DNA of 34,258 nucleotides from JABCPO02 sp963546185 (GCA_963546185.1 CAUULU010000004.1:1-34258), one strand, 5' to 3'. Positions 9,002-20,384 are shown, counted from the stretch's first letter. Numbers and translations: made by a program. The notes: generated from the sequence alone by a model not told the origin.

Positions 9002-10560
9002 TTAATCGAAATTCATCAAATATTCTACCATTTCCGATATATCTTGTTTCGTGATATCATTTTCTTCATTAATTACTTCATTTTCGTTTAAACATATTTC
9101 ACTAAAATTTTTTATCTTCCCTTCTTCTATTTGTTTAATATATTTAATAGCCATACACATTGCATATGTATATGAAAGACTTGTTTCTCCATTAAAATCA
9201 TAATATTCTTTAGTTATATAATTCATCTTCTTTATATTACTTTCAAGTTTAATATCATAATATTTTTCCTTTATTTCTTTAAAATCTTCTTCTATTTTCT
9301 TACTTACTTCAATATAGTTGTTTTCTTTTATTTCATTTAATCTTATTACATATTTTTGTTGTAGTTCTGTTGTACTAACATGTAATAATATACTTCTAAT
9401 ATGTTTAATTTTCAAAGCATTTAAGAATTCTCTATTATATAATTTTTTATTATTCTTAATCGTTTTCATTAATAATAATTCAAATAATAATGACATTATT
9501 TCCTTATACTTCTTTTCCTTCTTTGGCTTTAATATCCCATATTTTTTGTTTAATTCTATCTCTTCTATATAATGTCCGAAGTTCATGTATAAATCTAGAT
9601 ATATTAAGATATATATTATTTTCAAATGATAATAACATATATACATCTTGTCCCAAAATAGTCATATTTAAATTTGTACTCATATCATATTTAGCACAGT
9701 ATATTCTTTTATCTTCTATCATTTTATCTACTATTTTTAAGTATCTCTGCTTTTCTTTCTCTTCCATAAATCCGGAACATCTCTTCTAATACTTCAAATA
9801 TATTTATTTCTTTTTCTTCTATATTATCATTATCTTTTTCTGCATTTTTTAACTTTACATACTCATCTTTTAATTCCTGCAAATTGCTTCCTACAGCCTT
9901 TAATATAGTATTTGTCTCCTTAGTATATAATTCATCATTTTTAATTTTTTTACTTATCTTTGCCCATATTTTAAAGGTATTTAAATATATATTTACTGTA
10001 TCTTCTTTTATATCATAATCCCTGTTTTCTAATTTCAATTTTTCTAAATATTTGATTAAATCATATCTATATATATTTAATTCTTCTTTTTCTTTTGCAG
10101 TTACATATAACTTATCTTTTCCAAAATTCTTATTATAATCTATATATACCCTACTTCTTAATATTTTTTCTAAAATATCTAGTTTTTCATTTCCATTTTC
10201 TTCAAAGTAATTATTATTTTCATCATTATTTCTTAAATCAACAAGATTTTCTATATATTCATATGTTTTAATCATATTGTAACGAATCTGCTTGTATACT
10301 CCTAGTTCTTTCCATATATCACTATATTTATTTTTAGTTATATAACTTTTTAAAAATGCATAATTTGCAATCTTTTCATATATTTCAAATACTTGTGCAA
10401 TATTTTCTATATTTAAATTTTCTACTAATTTAGTCTGTTTTTGTACATCTTCAAAAACTTTTTCTTTACTTTCATATATATTTTCTAAATCTATTCTCAT
10501 TTCTAGCAATTTTTTTGTATTTAATATTTTTTCCTTATTATTTATAATATTTTCTTCCAT
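9002..10560 (-). CDS. Divergent M3-family (oligoendopeptidase F-like) metallopeptidase, two CGGA sites
   Basis: Under the rule this is one 518-residue protein instead of three overlapping fragments. CGGA at 9771-9774 (residue 263) joins EEMF to GFMEEKEKQRY. CGGA at 9575-9578 (residue 328) creates SRFIHELGHYIEE, the HExxH zinc site; the Gly lies between Leu and His, so without recoding the catalytic motif does not exist. The HELGH form and position, the long helical N-terminal half, a glutamate-containing helix (SLLFELLLM) about 30 residues later and a C-terminal SYTYAMCMAIKYI segment fit oligopeptidases of family M3, but it is shorter than the usual 560-600 residues and divergent. It is probably cytosolic with no signal peptide. 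It lies after pnp, separated by a hairpin. Confidence 0.75.
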
Positions 10561-10606
10561 ATTATTATATTCCTTTTTTTATATATTATCTCTTACTTTT
10601 AAAATA

Positions 10607-10637
10607 AGAGATATCCTTTAATTTAAAGTATATCTCT
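10607..10637 (-). terminator. Terminator after pnp
   Basis: Hairpin AGAGATAT, CTTTA, ATT, TAAAG, ATATCTCT with one inner mismatch, in the gap between pnp and the M3-like gene. The downstream T-run is weak. Confidence 0.5.
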
Positions 10638-10686
10638 ATTTGTTTGCTTTCACTTTTTTTATTTTTATTCATCTTTATATAATATA

Positions 10687-12843
10687 TTATTCTTCTATAT
10701 TTCTCATATCTAAAGCTATCTTACCTTGGTCGTCTATTTCTATTATTTTTGCTTTAACATAATCTCCAACTTTTAATACTTCTTCTACAATATTAATTCT
10801 TCTATTTACTATCTTAGATATATGAACAAGCCCTTCTCTTACTCCTAAATCTACAAATGCTCCAAACTTAGATATATTTGTAACTACACCTTCTACAATT
10901 TCTCCTACTTTAAATTCTTTTGTTAAGATTTTTATCATAGCTATAGCTTTATCCATATTTTCTTGTTCTTGACCATACACTAAAACAAGTCCTGTTTCTT
11001 GTATGTCTATTTCAACACCTGTTTCTTCTATAATCTTATTAATATTCTTACCACCTGTTCCTATTAAGTCTCTTATCTTATCTACAGATATTTGTACTTT
11101 TTCTATCTTAGGTGCATATTCTGATACATGTTCTCTTGGAGTAGCTATTGCCTTATTCATAATATCATCTATAATCATTGTTCTTGCTTTTAATGTTCTT
11201 TCAAAAGCTTCTTCAATTATATCATAGCTTAATCCATCATTTTTTATATCTACTTGTATTGCTGTTATACCATCTTTTGTTCCTGCAACCTTAAAGTCCA
11301 TTTCCCCGAAAGAAATCTTCTAATCCTTGTATATCTGTTACCATTGTACTTTTACCATCTTCATTTGTAAAAAGTCCTGTAGATATACCTGCAACTGGTT
11401 TCTTAATTGGTACACCTGCATCCATAAGTGCTAAACTACTACCACATACACTTGCTTGTGATGTTGAACCATTTGATCCTAGTACTTCTGATACAACACG
11501 AATAGCATATGGAAAATCTTCTTTACTTGGAAGAACTGGTATTATTGCTTTTTCTGCTAAAGCTCCGTGTCCTATTTCTCTTCTTCCTGCCCCTCTTGAT
11601 GTTTTTGCTTCACCAACACTAAACCCTGGAAAATTATAGTGGTGCATATATCTTTTTGATTCTTCTTCATCAAGTCCATCTAATTTTTGTTCTTCACTTA
11701 TCTTTCCGAAGTGTTGCAATTGAAAGTACTTGTGTTTCTCCTCTATTAAATAATCCTGAGCCGTGTACTCTTTCTAAAAGTCCTACTTCTGCAGATAATT
11801 TTCTTACTTCATCTAATCCTCTTTTATCAACTCTTATCCCGTAGTTTATAATTAGGTCTCTAACTGCTTTCTTTTCTCCTGCTGTTATAGATTCTCCAAT
11901 AATTACTTTAAACTTGTCTTTATTCAAAACATATTCACCTATTTCTGAGAAAGTAAACATTCTAAGTAATTCTTCATCATCCTTATTTCTTATAATATCT
12001 AAAACTTTATCTCTTAAAATAGTTAGATTGTCTTGAAGTTCTTCTTTATTTTCTCCATGTTTTTTTAATATTTCTATTATATCTTCATAATGATTTTCCT
12101 GTATATATTTTTCCATTTGCTTATTCTTTTCAAAAATATCTAAATTAATAACAAATTTTTCTTTACCAATTTCTTTTCTAATATTTTCTAAAAAGTTACA
12201 CATAGATATAATCTCTTTATGTCCAAACTTAATTGCATCAAGCATTTCCTTATTTGTAAGTTCAGATGCTTCTGCTTCTATCATAACTATTTTTTCTCTT
12301 GTACCTGCTAAGGTTAAATATAGTTTTGATTCTTCTCTTTCTTTAATATTTGGATTTAAGATATATTCTCCATTAATATATCCGTACATTAACACCTGCA
12401 ACAGGTCCGGTTAAATGGTATGTCTGATACCATACTTGCTGCAATCGCTGCAATCATTCCGAACAGCATCTGGAGTATTATTAGGATTTACAGATAATAC
12501 TAAAAGTGATATAACAACATCATTTCTCATTTCCTTTGGGAAAAATGGACGTATTGGTCTGTCTATTGCTCTTCCTATTAGTATTGACTTATCTGTAGGT
12601 TTTCCTTCTCTTTTTAGATATCCACCTGGAATTTTCCCTACAGAATATAGTCTTTCTTGATAGTCTATAGAAAGTGGAAAAAAGTCTATTCCCTCTTTAG
12701 GTTCTTTTGATGCTGTAATAGTTCCGAAGTATTGTTGTTCCATCATATCTTACCATTACAGACATATTTGCTTGGTTTGCATATTTTCCAAATTCTAATT
12801 CTAATTCTTTTCCTGCATATACAGTACTATATTTCTTATACAT
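10687..12843 (-). CDS. pnp: Polyribonucleotide nucleotidyltransferase (PNPase), six CGGN sites
   Basis: Phosphorolytic 3'-5' exoribonuclease of RNA decay, 716 residues under the rule, the normal length. It carries two RNase PH domains, then KH (IDKIRDLIGTGGKNINKIIEETG) and S1 (GEIVEGVVTNISKFGAFVDL) domains. Sites and restored text: 12723 TTILGTITAS, 12458 PDAVGMIAAI, 12406 PFNGPVAGV, 12381 NVGYINGEY, 11705 SIATLGKISEEQ, and 11305 (CGGG) DFFGEMDFKVAG. All but the last are in or next to conserved PNPase segments. The plain frames give at least four overlapping fragments. Arg is encoded by CGT in AIRVVSE, so the CGN box is not simply unassigned. It is last in the operon after rho, yqeG, a prepilin peptidase and an M24 peptidase; start at 12843, 37 bases after the M24 stop. 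Confidence 0.97.
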
Positions 12844-12880
12844 ATTTACTCTCTTTCTTTTTTAATTCTATAATATTATA

Positions 12881-13978
12881 TCATAAATCTATCTTTCTTT
12901 CTAAAAGTTTGTCTTCATTTCTAGAAGAATTTGTAAAAATAATATAATTAGAACCTGTAATACATACAGTATCTTTGATTATAAGTCCGGAAACCTTTAT
13001 CTGAATATGTTTGTGGATGTAGTGATATAATCATATTTTCTTTAAACTTATTAAAATTACCTGGGTCTATAACTGGATTTTCTTCTTGTTCTAATCCTAT
13101 ACCTGTTCCTAGATAATATGATATATTCCAATTTATATTCTTAAGTTCATTAAATCCATATTTAGCAAGTTCTGATATTTCTGCATGATTTTTCAGTCCG
13201 AAGTATCATCTTATCTTCTAAATAATATAGTTTTGTATATTCTTCTAAAATAGTAGGCCATTTTTTCTCTACATCACCTATAAAGAAATTTCTTGCAATT
13301 GTTGCCATATATTCTTTACCATATTCTTTAGCAGTTATATCAATAATTACAACATCTATATCTTCAAGCCTATTACTTGTTGATTTTAAATAAGTTTTTG
13401 ATGTATTCTCTCCAAATGATACACGAATATCCACAATATCTAAATATTCATTTCTAAGTTTTTCAATTAATTTCTTTTCAAGAGTTGTTTCTTTTATACC
13501 TGTAGTAATTTCTTCTTCTATATTTTTAAGACAATTATCTAATTTTTTAGAAACATTTAATATTTCTTCTACTTCTTCTTCATCTTTAACATTTCTCATT
13601 TTTTCTATTATGTCATTTGTTTTAACAAGTCTTACACCAAAAAGATCTACATATTGTTCATATTCTTTTATAGTTATACTATTTTCTTCAATTCCTACAT
13701 TTAAGGAATTCCTATATTCTTCTTCCCAAAATCCCTTAAAATCTCTACATTTTTCTATTGATATAACAATAACTCTAGCATCAACAGTTAAAATATTTTG
13801 AACATGTGATACATATCTTTCAAATGTCAAAAATATATTATCTTGCAGAGTTATCAAAAGTATTCCTTTAACATCTATTCCGGCTTAAATAGTATATATT
13901 TTTCTCATTTGTTACAATCATACTTTTTAGATTAATTGATTCTAATTTTTTTCTTAAAATATCAATCCTATTTTTCAT
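12881..13978 (-). CDS. M24-family metallopeptidase (Xaa-Pro aminopeptidase-like), three CGGA sites
   Basis: 364 residues under the rule, typical of short aminopeptidase P-like proteins. The N-terminal creatinase-like domain begins MKNRIDILRKKLESINLKS; CGGA at 13879 (residue 33) gives YYLSGIDVKGILLI. CGGA at 13197 (residue 260) gives KMILGLKNHAEIS and CGGA at 12986 (residue 330) gives DKGFGLIIKDTVCI, the usual end of the pita-bread fold. Several canonical metal ligands look replaced: the region around VDVVIIDITAKEYGKEYMAT has D but not the usual DxGaxxxGYxsDxTR, and GTGIGLEQEENP lacks the HGIG histidine. The enzyme may therefore be catalytically altered or inactive. It sits six bases after the prepilin peptidase gene. 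Confidence 0.85.
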
Positions 13979-13984
13979 ATCTAC

Positions 13985-14790
13985 CTACTTTCCTATTAAA
14001 AGTAAAATATTTTGTGAAATCATATTACAAAATGCCATAAAACTATCAACAATAGCACCAGATGGCAAGAATAGCATTAATGCTATACCTATAACTAAAA
14101 ATGGACCAAATGGTATGTATTCATCATCTATATTCTTTTTCTTCCTATATATGATTATACCTATAGCTATAATTGATGATAATAGGAATGCTACTAATGT
14201 TATATCTAATACTCTTTTAAGTCCAAAGAATAATCCGAATAGGAGCCATAAATTTTATATCTCCCATTCCCATAGCTTCCTTACCTGCAATTACTCCTCC
14301 GAAGAAGTGCCATAATTCCAAATATACCTACTGCTGTTAAAAGTCCAAATATTGATTCTTTTAAATATATTAAATTTGTAACAGGATTTGTAAGATCTAT
14401 ACAATGAAGCATTGTGAAAAATATTCCTGTTTGAAATAATAACATTGTTATCCTATTTGGTATTATCCTTTCTTTTATATCAACAACAAATGTTATTATA
14501 AGAAGTGGTATAAGTGTGAATTTTTGAAATATAGTTATTAATCCTTGATATGTTACTGCATATCCATCTTTTCTATCTAAATATACAATTCCTACAAACA
14601 TTATAAGTGAGATTATAGTATATATGCTTGCTGTAAATATATTATTTTTAAGTATATCAAGACCTTCTTTTGAAAATACTGCCTTTTCTTCTTTGTATCT
14701 TTCTTTCCCAATTGTTATATATATCCCACTACATACTGAAAGTATTATTGTTATAACATATAATAATATTTCTATAGTTTTTCCTTCCAT
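13985..14790 (-). CDS. Type IV prepilin peptidase (A24), two CGGA sites
   Basis: 267-residue polytopic membrane aspartic protease that cleaves and often methylates prepilin-like leaders. The first catalytic Asp is in FVVDIKERIIPNRI and the second in MGMGDIKFMAP. CGGA at 14298 (residue 164) gives ALLGGVIAGKEAMGMGDIK, so the second catalytic motif is reached only after the shift. CGGA at 14234 (residue 185) gives APIGLFFGLKRV. The N-terminal cytoplasmic cysteine domain of classical PilD is absent. It starts at 14790 after GGAGAAAC and overlaps the yqeG end by 19 bases. No pilin genes are in the window. Confidence 0.9.
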
Positions 14791-15342
14791 GTTTCTCCTT
14801 TTTCCTCAATATATTTCCTGTATTCTTTTAAAATCTTTTTTTCATTTCCTCTTAGTAACTTTGTTACCATATAATCTTTTTTTTCGCTAAGTGGTTTTAC
14901 AAGTATTGTTTTCATGCCTGCCCTATTTCCTCCGAAGTACATCTGTAAAAACTTGATCTCCTATAACAGCAACATTTTCATTTTTTTCTATTCCCATTAT
15001 TTCTTTTGCTTTTATTAATGCTTTTGTATTAGGCTTTCTTGCAAACAAAATATATTCCAAATTATATTTATTAGTTATTTTTTCAATTCTTTTCTTTAAA
15101 AAATTATTTGTTACAACAACTATTTTTATACCACTTTCTAAAATCTTATCTTTCCATATATGAAAATTAGGCACTTCTATACCCTTCTTGTCTATAATCG
15201 TATTATCTAGATCAAGTATAATTCCTTCTATTCCATTTCCTATTAATTGTTCTGGAGTTATTTCTGATATATTATCAAAATATTTTGTTGGAAAATACTT
15301 ATTATATTTTAAATATAATTTTTCTTTCTTCTTATCGTTCAT
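14772..15342 (-). CDS. yqeG: YqeG-family HAD phosphatase, one CGGA site
   Basis: HAD superfamily IIIA phosphatase of the YqeG type, 189 residues under the rule. HAD motif I is IILDLDNTI, motif II VVVTNN and motif IV GDQVFTDVLGGNRAGM; the latter is completed by CGGA at 14931-14934 (residue 137). Without the shift the protein ends LRRK and loses the GGNRAGM tail of the motif. The physiological substrate is not known from sequence. It lies 24 bases after rho and overlaps the start of the next gene by 19 bases, so it is translationally coupled. Confidence 0.92.
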
Positions 15343-15366
15343 ATATTTTCCTTTATTTAATCTATA

Positions 15367-16665
15367 TTATAATTTTTCTATTAATTCATCATTTGTTTTT
15401 GTTTTTTTCAATAATGATATTATAGTTTTTGTAGCTTCTACATCTGTAAGTCCTGATATTTTTGTTCTAAGTTTATCTATTTTTTTCTTTTCTTCTACAC
15501 CATATAATAATTCATCTTTTCTTGTACTAGATTTCTTAACATTTATAGCTGGAAATATTCTCATTTCTGCTATATTTCTATCTAAATGAAGTTCCATATT
15601 ACCTGTACCTTTAAACTCTTCATAAACAACATCATCTAGCCTACTTCCTGTATCTACAAGTGCTGTTGCAATTATTGTAAGAGAACCTGCTTCTTTTGTA
15701 TTTCTTGCTGCTCCAAAGAATTTTTTAGGTCTGTATAATGCATTTGGATCAAATCCTCCTGATAATAATTTACCTGATGATGGTACTGTTAAATTATATG
15801 CTCTTGCAAGTCTTGTTATACTATCTAATAATACTACAACATCTTTTCCGTTTTCTACTTTCCTTTTTGCTATTTCAAGAGCAAATTCTGCAATATGTAT
15901 ATGGTCTTCTGGTTTTTGGTCAAATGTTGATGATATTACATATCCACCTATTGTATCTTCTATATCTGTAACCTCTTCTGGTCTTTCATCAATTAATAAT
16001 ACCATTAGTTCTGCACTTTTACAGTTTTCTTTTAAGCTTATTGCTATTTCTTTAAGCATAGTAGTCTTTCCTGCCTTTGGTGGTGATACAATTAATGCTC
16101 TTTGTCCTTTACCTATTGGAGAAATTAATGAAATTATTCTATTTGATAATGTATCACCTTTATCTATTTCTAATTTTTCTAAAGGATACATTGGAATAAG
16201 CGAATCAAATTTTTTAGATCTAAATGCTTTTGAAACTGTTTTATCATTTATATGTACTACATATATAAGTGCTGGATATTTTCCTTCTTCTGCTTCTCTT
16301 GTAATTCCTAAAACTGAATCTCCTATAGCAAGTCCAAATAATTTTATCATTGTTTGTGATACATACACATCATTTTTAGTATTTCTTAATGTTTTATCTC
16401 TTAAAAAACCATAATTATCTTGCATTATATCAAGATATCCTTTTACAAGTGCTGTACCTACTTCTAACATTATTGGGCTAAGTCCATCTATATATACTAT
16501 CTTTTTACCTGTTTTAGGATTTATATATACCCTATCACCATCAACATAGCTATCTTCTATTTGTATATATTCTTTTCCATTTCTTATTTCTGTTTCTTTA
16601 ATATCTGAAAAGAGTGTTTCTGTTGTGACTCTATTTTCATTATTATTATCATTATCTTCTTTCAT
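15367..16665 (-). CDS. rho: Transcription termination factor Rho
   Basis: Hexameric RNA-dependent ATPase, 432 residues in a single uninterrupted frame. An acidic, Asn-rich N-terminus and a divergent RNA-binding region (ending SVLGITREAEEGKYPALIYV) precede the ATPase core: GQRALIVSPPKAGKTTMLKEIA (Walker A, Q-loop region), VVVLLDSITRLARAYN (Walker B), LSGGFDPNALYRPKKFFGAARN and GSLTIIATALVDTGSRLDDV. There is no in-frame CGG; the one CGG is out of frame in AAC GGA (VENGKDV). It is therefore a long core gene with glycine codons and no recoding site, showing that the sites are not evenly required. First gene of the operon ending with pnp. Confidence 0.97.
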   Translation of the reverse strand: MKEDNDNNNENRVTTETLFSDIKETEIRNGKEYIQIEDSYVDGDRVYINPKTGKKIVYIDGLSPIMLEVGTALVKGYLDIMQDNYGFLRDKTLRNTKNDVYVSQTMIKLFGLAIGDSVLGITREAEEGKYPALIYVVHINDKTVSKAFRSKKFDSLIPMYPLEKLEIDKGDTLSNRIISLISPIGKGQRALIVSPPKAGKTTMLKEIAISLKENCKSAELMVLLIDERPEEVTDIEDTIGGYVISSTFDQKPEDHIHIAEFALEIAKRKVENGKDVVVLLDSITRLARAYNLTVPSSGKLLSGGFDPNALYRPKKFFGAARNTKEAGSLTIIATALVDTGSRLDDVVYEEFKGTGNMELHLDRNIAEMRIFPAINVKKSSTRKDELLYGVEEKKKIDKLRTKISGLTDVEATKTIISLLKKTKTNDELIEKL

Positions 16666-16710
16666 CTTTGTCCCTTTCTCTTATTAATTAATAATTTAAG
16701 CTATTATATA

Positions 16711-16739
16711 ATAATATTATAGTAATATATTTTTTTCAA
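16711..16739 (-). promoter_or_regulatory. Promoter of the rho-pnp operon
   Basis: Minus strand TTGAAA, 17 bases, TATTAT, about 45 bases upstream of the rho start. Confidence 0.5.
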
Positions 16740-16829
16740 TAATTATTACAGATATACAAAAAAGAAGATTCAATATTTTTCTTTGTATAATTTTAAAATT
16801 TTCTTAATTTAATAAATTTTTATAATAAC

Positions 16830-16855
16830 AAAAAAGAGATACATTTCTGTATCTC
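16830..16855 (-). terminator. Terminator of the tRNA operon
   Basis: Perfect 8-base-pair stem GAGATACA with TGTATCTC and a four-base loop, followed by six T on the minus strand, five bases after tRNA-Phe. Confidence 0.85.
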
Positions 16856-16860
16856 AAAAT

Positions 16861-16936
16861 TGGTGCCTACACGCGGACTCGAACCACGGACACGAGGATT
16901 TTCAGTCCTCTGCTCTACCACCTGAGCTATATAGGC
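16861..16936 (-). tRNA. tRNA-Phe (GAA)
   Basis: Cloverleaf with acceptor GCCTATA/TGTAGGC, anticodon stem GAGGA/TCCTC and loop CTGAAAA (anticodon GAA), T-arm GGTTCGAGTC and encoded CCA. Confidence 0.96.
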
Positions 16937-16939
16937 AAA

Positions 16940-17016
16940 TGGCGATCTGGAAGGGACTCGAACCCTCGACCTCTAGCGTGACAGGCTAGCATTCTAACCA
17001 GCTGAACTACCAGACC
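16940..17016 (-). tRNA. tRNA-Asp (GTC)
   Basis: Acceptor GGTCTGG/CCAGATC with one G-U pair, anticodon stem CTAGC/GCTAG, loop CTGTCAC (anticodon GTC), encoded CCA. Confidence 0.96.
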
Positions 17017-17044
17017 AAACTACTATATAACTCAAAGTAATAAT

Positions 17045-17120
17045 TGGTGATCGCAATAGGACTTGAACCTATGACCTCCTGCTTGTAAGGCAGATGCTCT
17101 ACCAACTGAGCTATGCGACC
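17045..17120 (-). tRNA. tRNA-Val (TAC)
   Basis: Acceptor GGTCGCA/TGCGATC with one G-U pair, anticodon loop CTTACAA (anticodon TAC), encoded CCA. First gene of the tRNA operon. Confidence 0.96.
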
Positions 17121-17133
17121 GTCAACATGTATT

Positions 17134-17162
17134 ATAATACTATGTAGCAATTTAAAAGTCAA
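17134..17162 (-). promoter_or_regulatory. Promoter of the tRNA-Val/Asp/Phe operon
   Basis: Minus strand TTGACT, 17 bases, TATTAT, ending about 14 bases before tRNA-Val. Confidence 0.65.
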
Positions 17163-17211
17163 TACTTTTTTAAAACTTTTTAATTTATTTTATAATCATA
17201 TATATAATCTC

Positions 17212-17242
17212 AAATATATAGGCCATTTTAACCTATATATTT
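17212..17242 (-). terminator. Hairpin after the 95-aa gene
   Basis: Perfect 11-base-pair stem AAATATATAGG with CCTATATATTT, just downstream of the stop at 17253. The T-run is weak, so it could also be only an mRNA stabiliser. Confidence 0.5.
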
Positions 17243-17252
17243 AAGACAATTA

Positions 17253-17540
17253 TTAGAATTTAAAATCTGCTGTTATATCTTGTGTCCAGAAATCTTTAAC
17301 TTCTTTAAAAACTTTCTTTTCATATGGACTTAATTTTAATGATAAGTCCACTTCTTGGAAGAAAAATTCTTTTAGATTAATTTCTTGGAACATAAAGTTT
17401 TTGAATTTTGTCCAAAATCCTGTTTCAACAGGTGCATTAAATGTTTCAGTTACTTGTTCAGCTGCTATTTCTTCCATCATTCCTAATTTTGAATCAACTT
17501 CAACTAATATACCATCTTCATTTAGTCTATATTCTACCAT
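17253..17540 (-). CDS. Small acidic protein of unknown function (95 aa)
   Basis: Not recognised. It begins MVEYRLNEDGILVEVDSK and has an unusual phenylalanine-rich middle in which FQEINLKEFFFQEVDLSL contains a near-repeat of FQE(I/V)(N/D)L. It has no signal peptide or membrane segment and no CGG. The start at 17540 follows AAAAGGAGG. It is monocistronic, between the ABC transporter terminator and the tRNA operon. Codon use looks like the core genome. Confidence 0.7.
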   Translation of the reverse strand: MVEYRLNEDGILVEVDSKLGMMEEIAAEQVTETFNAPVETGFWTKFKNFMFQEINLKEFFFQEVDLSLKLSPYEKKVFKEVKDFWTQDITADFKF

Positions 17541-17714
17541 ATATTCCTCCTTTTAGCTTAATCATATAAATTACATCTCTTGATTATTTTATGTATATAT
17601 AAATATACTTATCAAAATACAATATTATATTATCATTAATTGAAATTCTTTTCATTTTTTTATTACATTTTTAATATATTTTTAACATTAATAACACTTA
17701 AAAGTAACATTTAC

Positions 17715-17746
17715 AAAAAATAGACTGTAATTATATCTACAGTCTA
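17715..17746 (-). terminator. Terminator of the ABC transporter operon
   Basis: Perfect 9-base-pair stem TAGACTGTA with TACAGTCTA followed by TTTTTT on the minus strand, 14 bases after the permease stop. Confidence 0.85.
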
Positions 17747-17760
17747 TTTTAATTTATGTT

Positions 17761-19650
17761 TTATTGATCTTTTTGAAGTCTTATAAACAGTTTGTTTAAG
17801 TATAAGTATTTTATAGCTTCTATAATTATATATGTTATTATTTCTATTGATACATATATTATAATTGATTCTGTTAATGGATGTTTACTTGCAATATATC
17901 CATATAATCCGAACTTTTGCAAAAACAAGTAATGTCCATAAGAATGAATTTAAAGATCTTTTTGTAAGTTCTGTTTCTGATTTCCATTTAAAATTAGGTT
18001 TTAAGATATCAAGTAGTCCTGCAAGTTCTATATTATTAAGTATTATAAGTATTGCTGTTATTAATCCTACTACCGGATAATATGTAATTAATGTTTCTCT
18101 AAATGCAATAGCTAATATCACATAATATATAGTAAATATAATAAATGATAATACTTTAGGAGCTCTAAGTTTCATTTGATATTGTTTTTTAAATGGTACT
18201 GGTAATGTTTTTAAGAATGATATATTATCTTTATCTTTAGATATTACAATCGCACCTAAATAGTTAAATAATACTGCCGCTGTTCCGAAGCCCTATTACA
18301 ATTATTCCTATAGCTTCTTTTGAAATATCATTTTTAATTTCCTTTGGTAGTCCTTTTTGTACAAATTCTAATATTCCGTCAAATCCAATAATCTTTTTAG
18401 TTTGTAAATATCTTAAAACTTCGCTTATATCATTTATTGATATGTCTGGACTTGCTCCTTCTTTAGTTAAAAATTCTAAAGTCTTATCTGGTCCTTCTTT
18501 TTTAACTTTTTCAATAATGTTTATCTTCTTGTTTTCAGCTGTTTCTAAAACTGTATATGTATAATTTTCATGATCTTTTTCAAACTTTTCAAGTTCCTTA
18601 TTCATTCCTGTATAGAATCCTATTATAAGGAATATAGGAATAATTACAATTGGAAGTATTGTTTGAAAAATTATTATAGGTGAACGCTTATAGAAGTTTA
18701 CCTCATAACTTAAATATGTATTATCTCTTCCTTTTTTTCTACCTGCTATATTTTTTATACCTTTTTCCAATGATTTTTCTTTACTTAAATTTACTCCAAA
18801 CATTTTAGTTGGCATATTAAGTGAAACTTTTTCAGTAACTGCATATAATATGTAATCAATTATTCCGAAGAACTGCCATTATAATAAAAGTAAATAATAA
18901 TGTTATTCCAATAGCTTTTAATACTTCATATCCAAGTATTAAGTTTGTAAATTGATTAAATATATCAAAATGTCCATTTGTAAGATTGCTAATAAACTTC
19001 ATTACTGCTTCATTATATATATCAAAAAGTAAGTATATTGCAAGTCCTAAAAAAAATGTCATAAATGTAATTATTTTTTCAATAACTTTCCTTGTTGTAA
19101 ATTTACCTATTAACATATATATCAATTTTACTATTATAACTGTTGGTATTGTTATTACTATACCTACTATAACTGTCATATATATTAATGAAATTAATAA
19201 TCCTATATATTCAAATCCTGTTAGAATATTAAATATTATCCCACCTGTTATAAATAAGAATAATGGGAATCTAAGACTTGTAAGAATTGTGTTTGTTATA
19301 TCTACAATATATCTTTCCTTTTTAGTTATTGGAAATGATCTTATAAACACTGTTTTATTCACATTTATAATCCTTAAAAATTCTACCAAAAACACTGACA
19401 TTACTATTAAAAATCCTACAAATATAGGTGCTATTTTAGCAATATTTTCAACAATAATATATTTACTTGTATTATTAAGTAAATTTGATAAAAACATATA
19501 TTCTACATATATTATATATAGGAATATTATTCCATATAAAAATATATTTCCTATTTTTTTACCTTTTTTTAAAGGTCTTTTTTCCTTATAAGTGTTTGTA
19601 ATAGCACCTAAGTTGTTTTTTATCATTAATGTAATTCTTTTAAAATCCAT
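17761..19650 (-). CDS. ABC-2 type transporter permease (628 aa), three CGGA sites
   Basis: Large polytopic membrane protein with about twelve hydrophobic segments in two halves, paired with the ATPase immediately upstream. Under the rule three separate fragments become one protein of 628 residues. CGGA at 18864 (residue 262) gives MAVLGIIDYILY, at 18284 (residue 455) IVIGLGTAAVLFNYLG, and at 17908 (residue 580) FAKVGLYGYIA, each within a membrane helix. GAC GGA and GCG GCA nearby have CGG out of frame and are read normally. A soluble loop lies at about residues 330-440. The start at 19650 (MDFKRITLMIKNN) overlaps the end of the ATPase region by a few bases and has AAGGAGG upstream. The substrate is unknown; architecture resembles multidrug or peptide exporters. 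Confidence 0.88.
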
Positions 19651-19651
19651 C

Positions 19652-20384
19652 TTATGCCTCCTTACTATTATCAATCACTTTAAAGAATAATTCTTCTAAT
19701 GTTTTAACTTCTGGATATTTAGCTTGAAGTTCTTCTAATTTACCAGTATATCTTATACTTCCTTCTGAAATTATTATAATCTTTGTACAAAGTTTTTCTG
19801 CCACTTCTAGAACATGTGTTGAGAAAAATACTGTATTCCCATTTTTTGCATGTTCTCTCATCTTTTCTTTTAATATATGTGATGCTTTAGGATCAAGTCC
19901 TGTCATTGGTTCATCTAATATCCATACAGATGGATTATGAAGAAGCACACCTATTATCATAACTTTTTGTCTTGTACCATGTGATAAATCTGATATACTA
20001 TCATTTAAATATTTTTCAATTTCAAACTCTTTTGCAAGTTTTTCTACTCTTTCTTTTCCTAATTTTTTATCAACATTATACATTTCTATCATGAAATCAA
20101 AATATTTTGATACATCAAAATTTGCAAATAAGTCGGGTGAATCTGGAACAAGCCCTATATTTTCTTTTGCCTTTACTGGATCTTTTTCTATATCAAAATT
20201 ATTTATTGTAATATTTCCACTTGTAAGATCTGTTATCCCAGTTATCATATTTATTGTAGTTGTTTTCCCTGCACCATTTGGTCCTATAAATCCTACAATT
20301 TCTCCGGTCTTCTACATCAAATGATATATTTTTTATAATTTCTTTTTTTCCGTATTTTTTATTTACACCATTTACTTTAATCAT
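19652..20384 (-). CDS. ABC transporter ATP-binding protein, one CGGA site
   Basis: 243-residue ABC ATPase that powers the adjacent permease. CGGA at 20303-20306 (residue 27) gives FDVEDGEIVGFIGPNGAGKTT, so the Walker A motif is reached only after the shift. Also visible are VGLVPDSP (Q-loop region with Pro-Asp), the signature LSHGTRQKV (Ser-His-Gly, slightly unusual), WILDEPMTGLDP (Walker B) and FFSTHVLEVAE (H-loop). TAC GGA near the start is out of frame and is not shifted. The start at 20384 follows AGGAGGAG; the stop TAA is two bases from the permease start. Confidence 0.95.

Noticed and set aside
9504..9767. Separate small genes at 9504-9767 and 9002-9646
   Set aside because: Both are parts of the M3-like peptidase gene joined by CGGA sites; their apparent starts lie within the coding sequence and lack binding sites.
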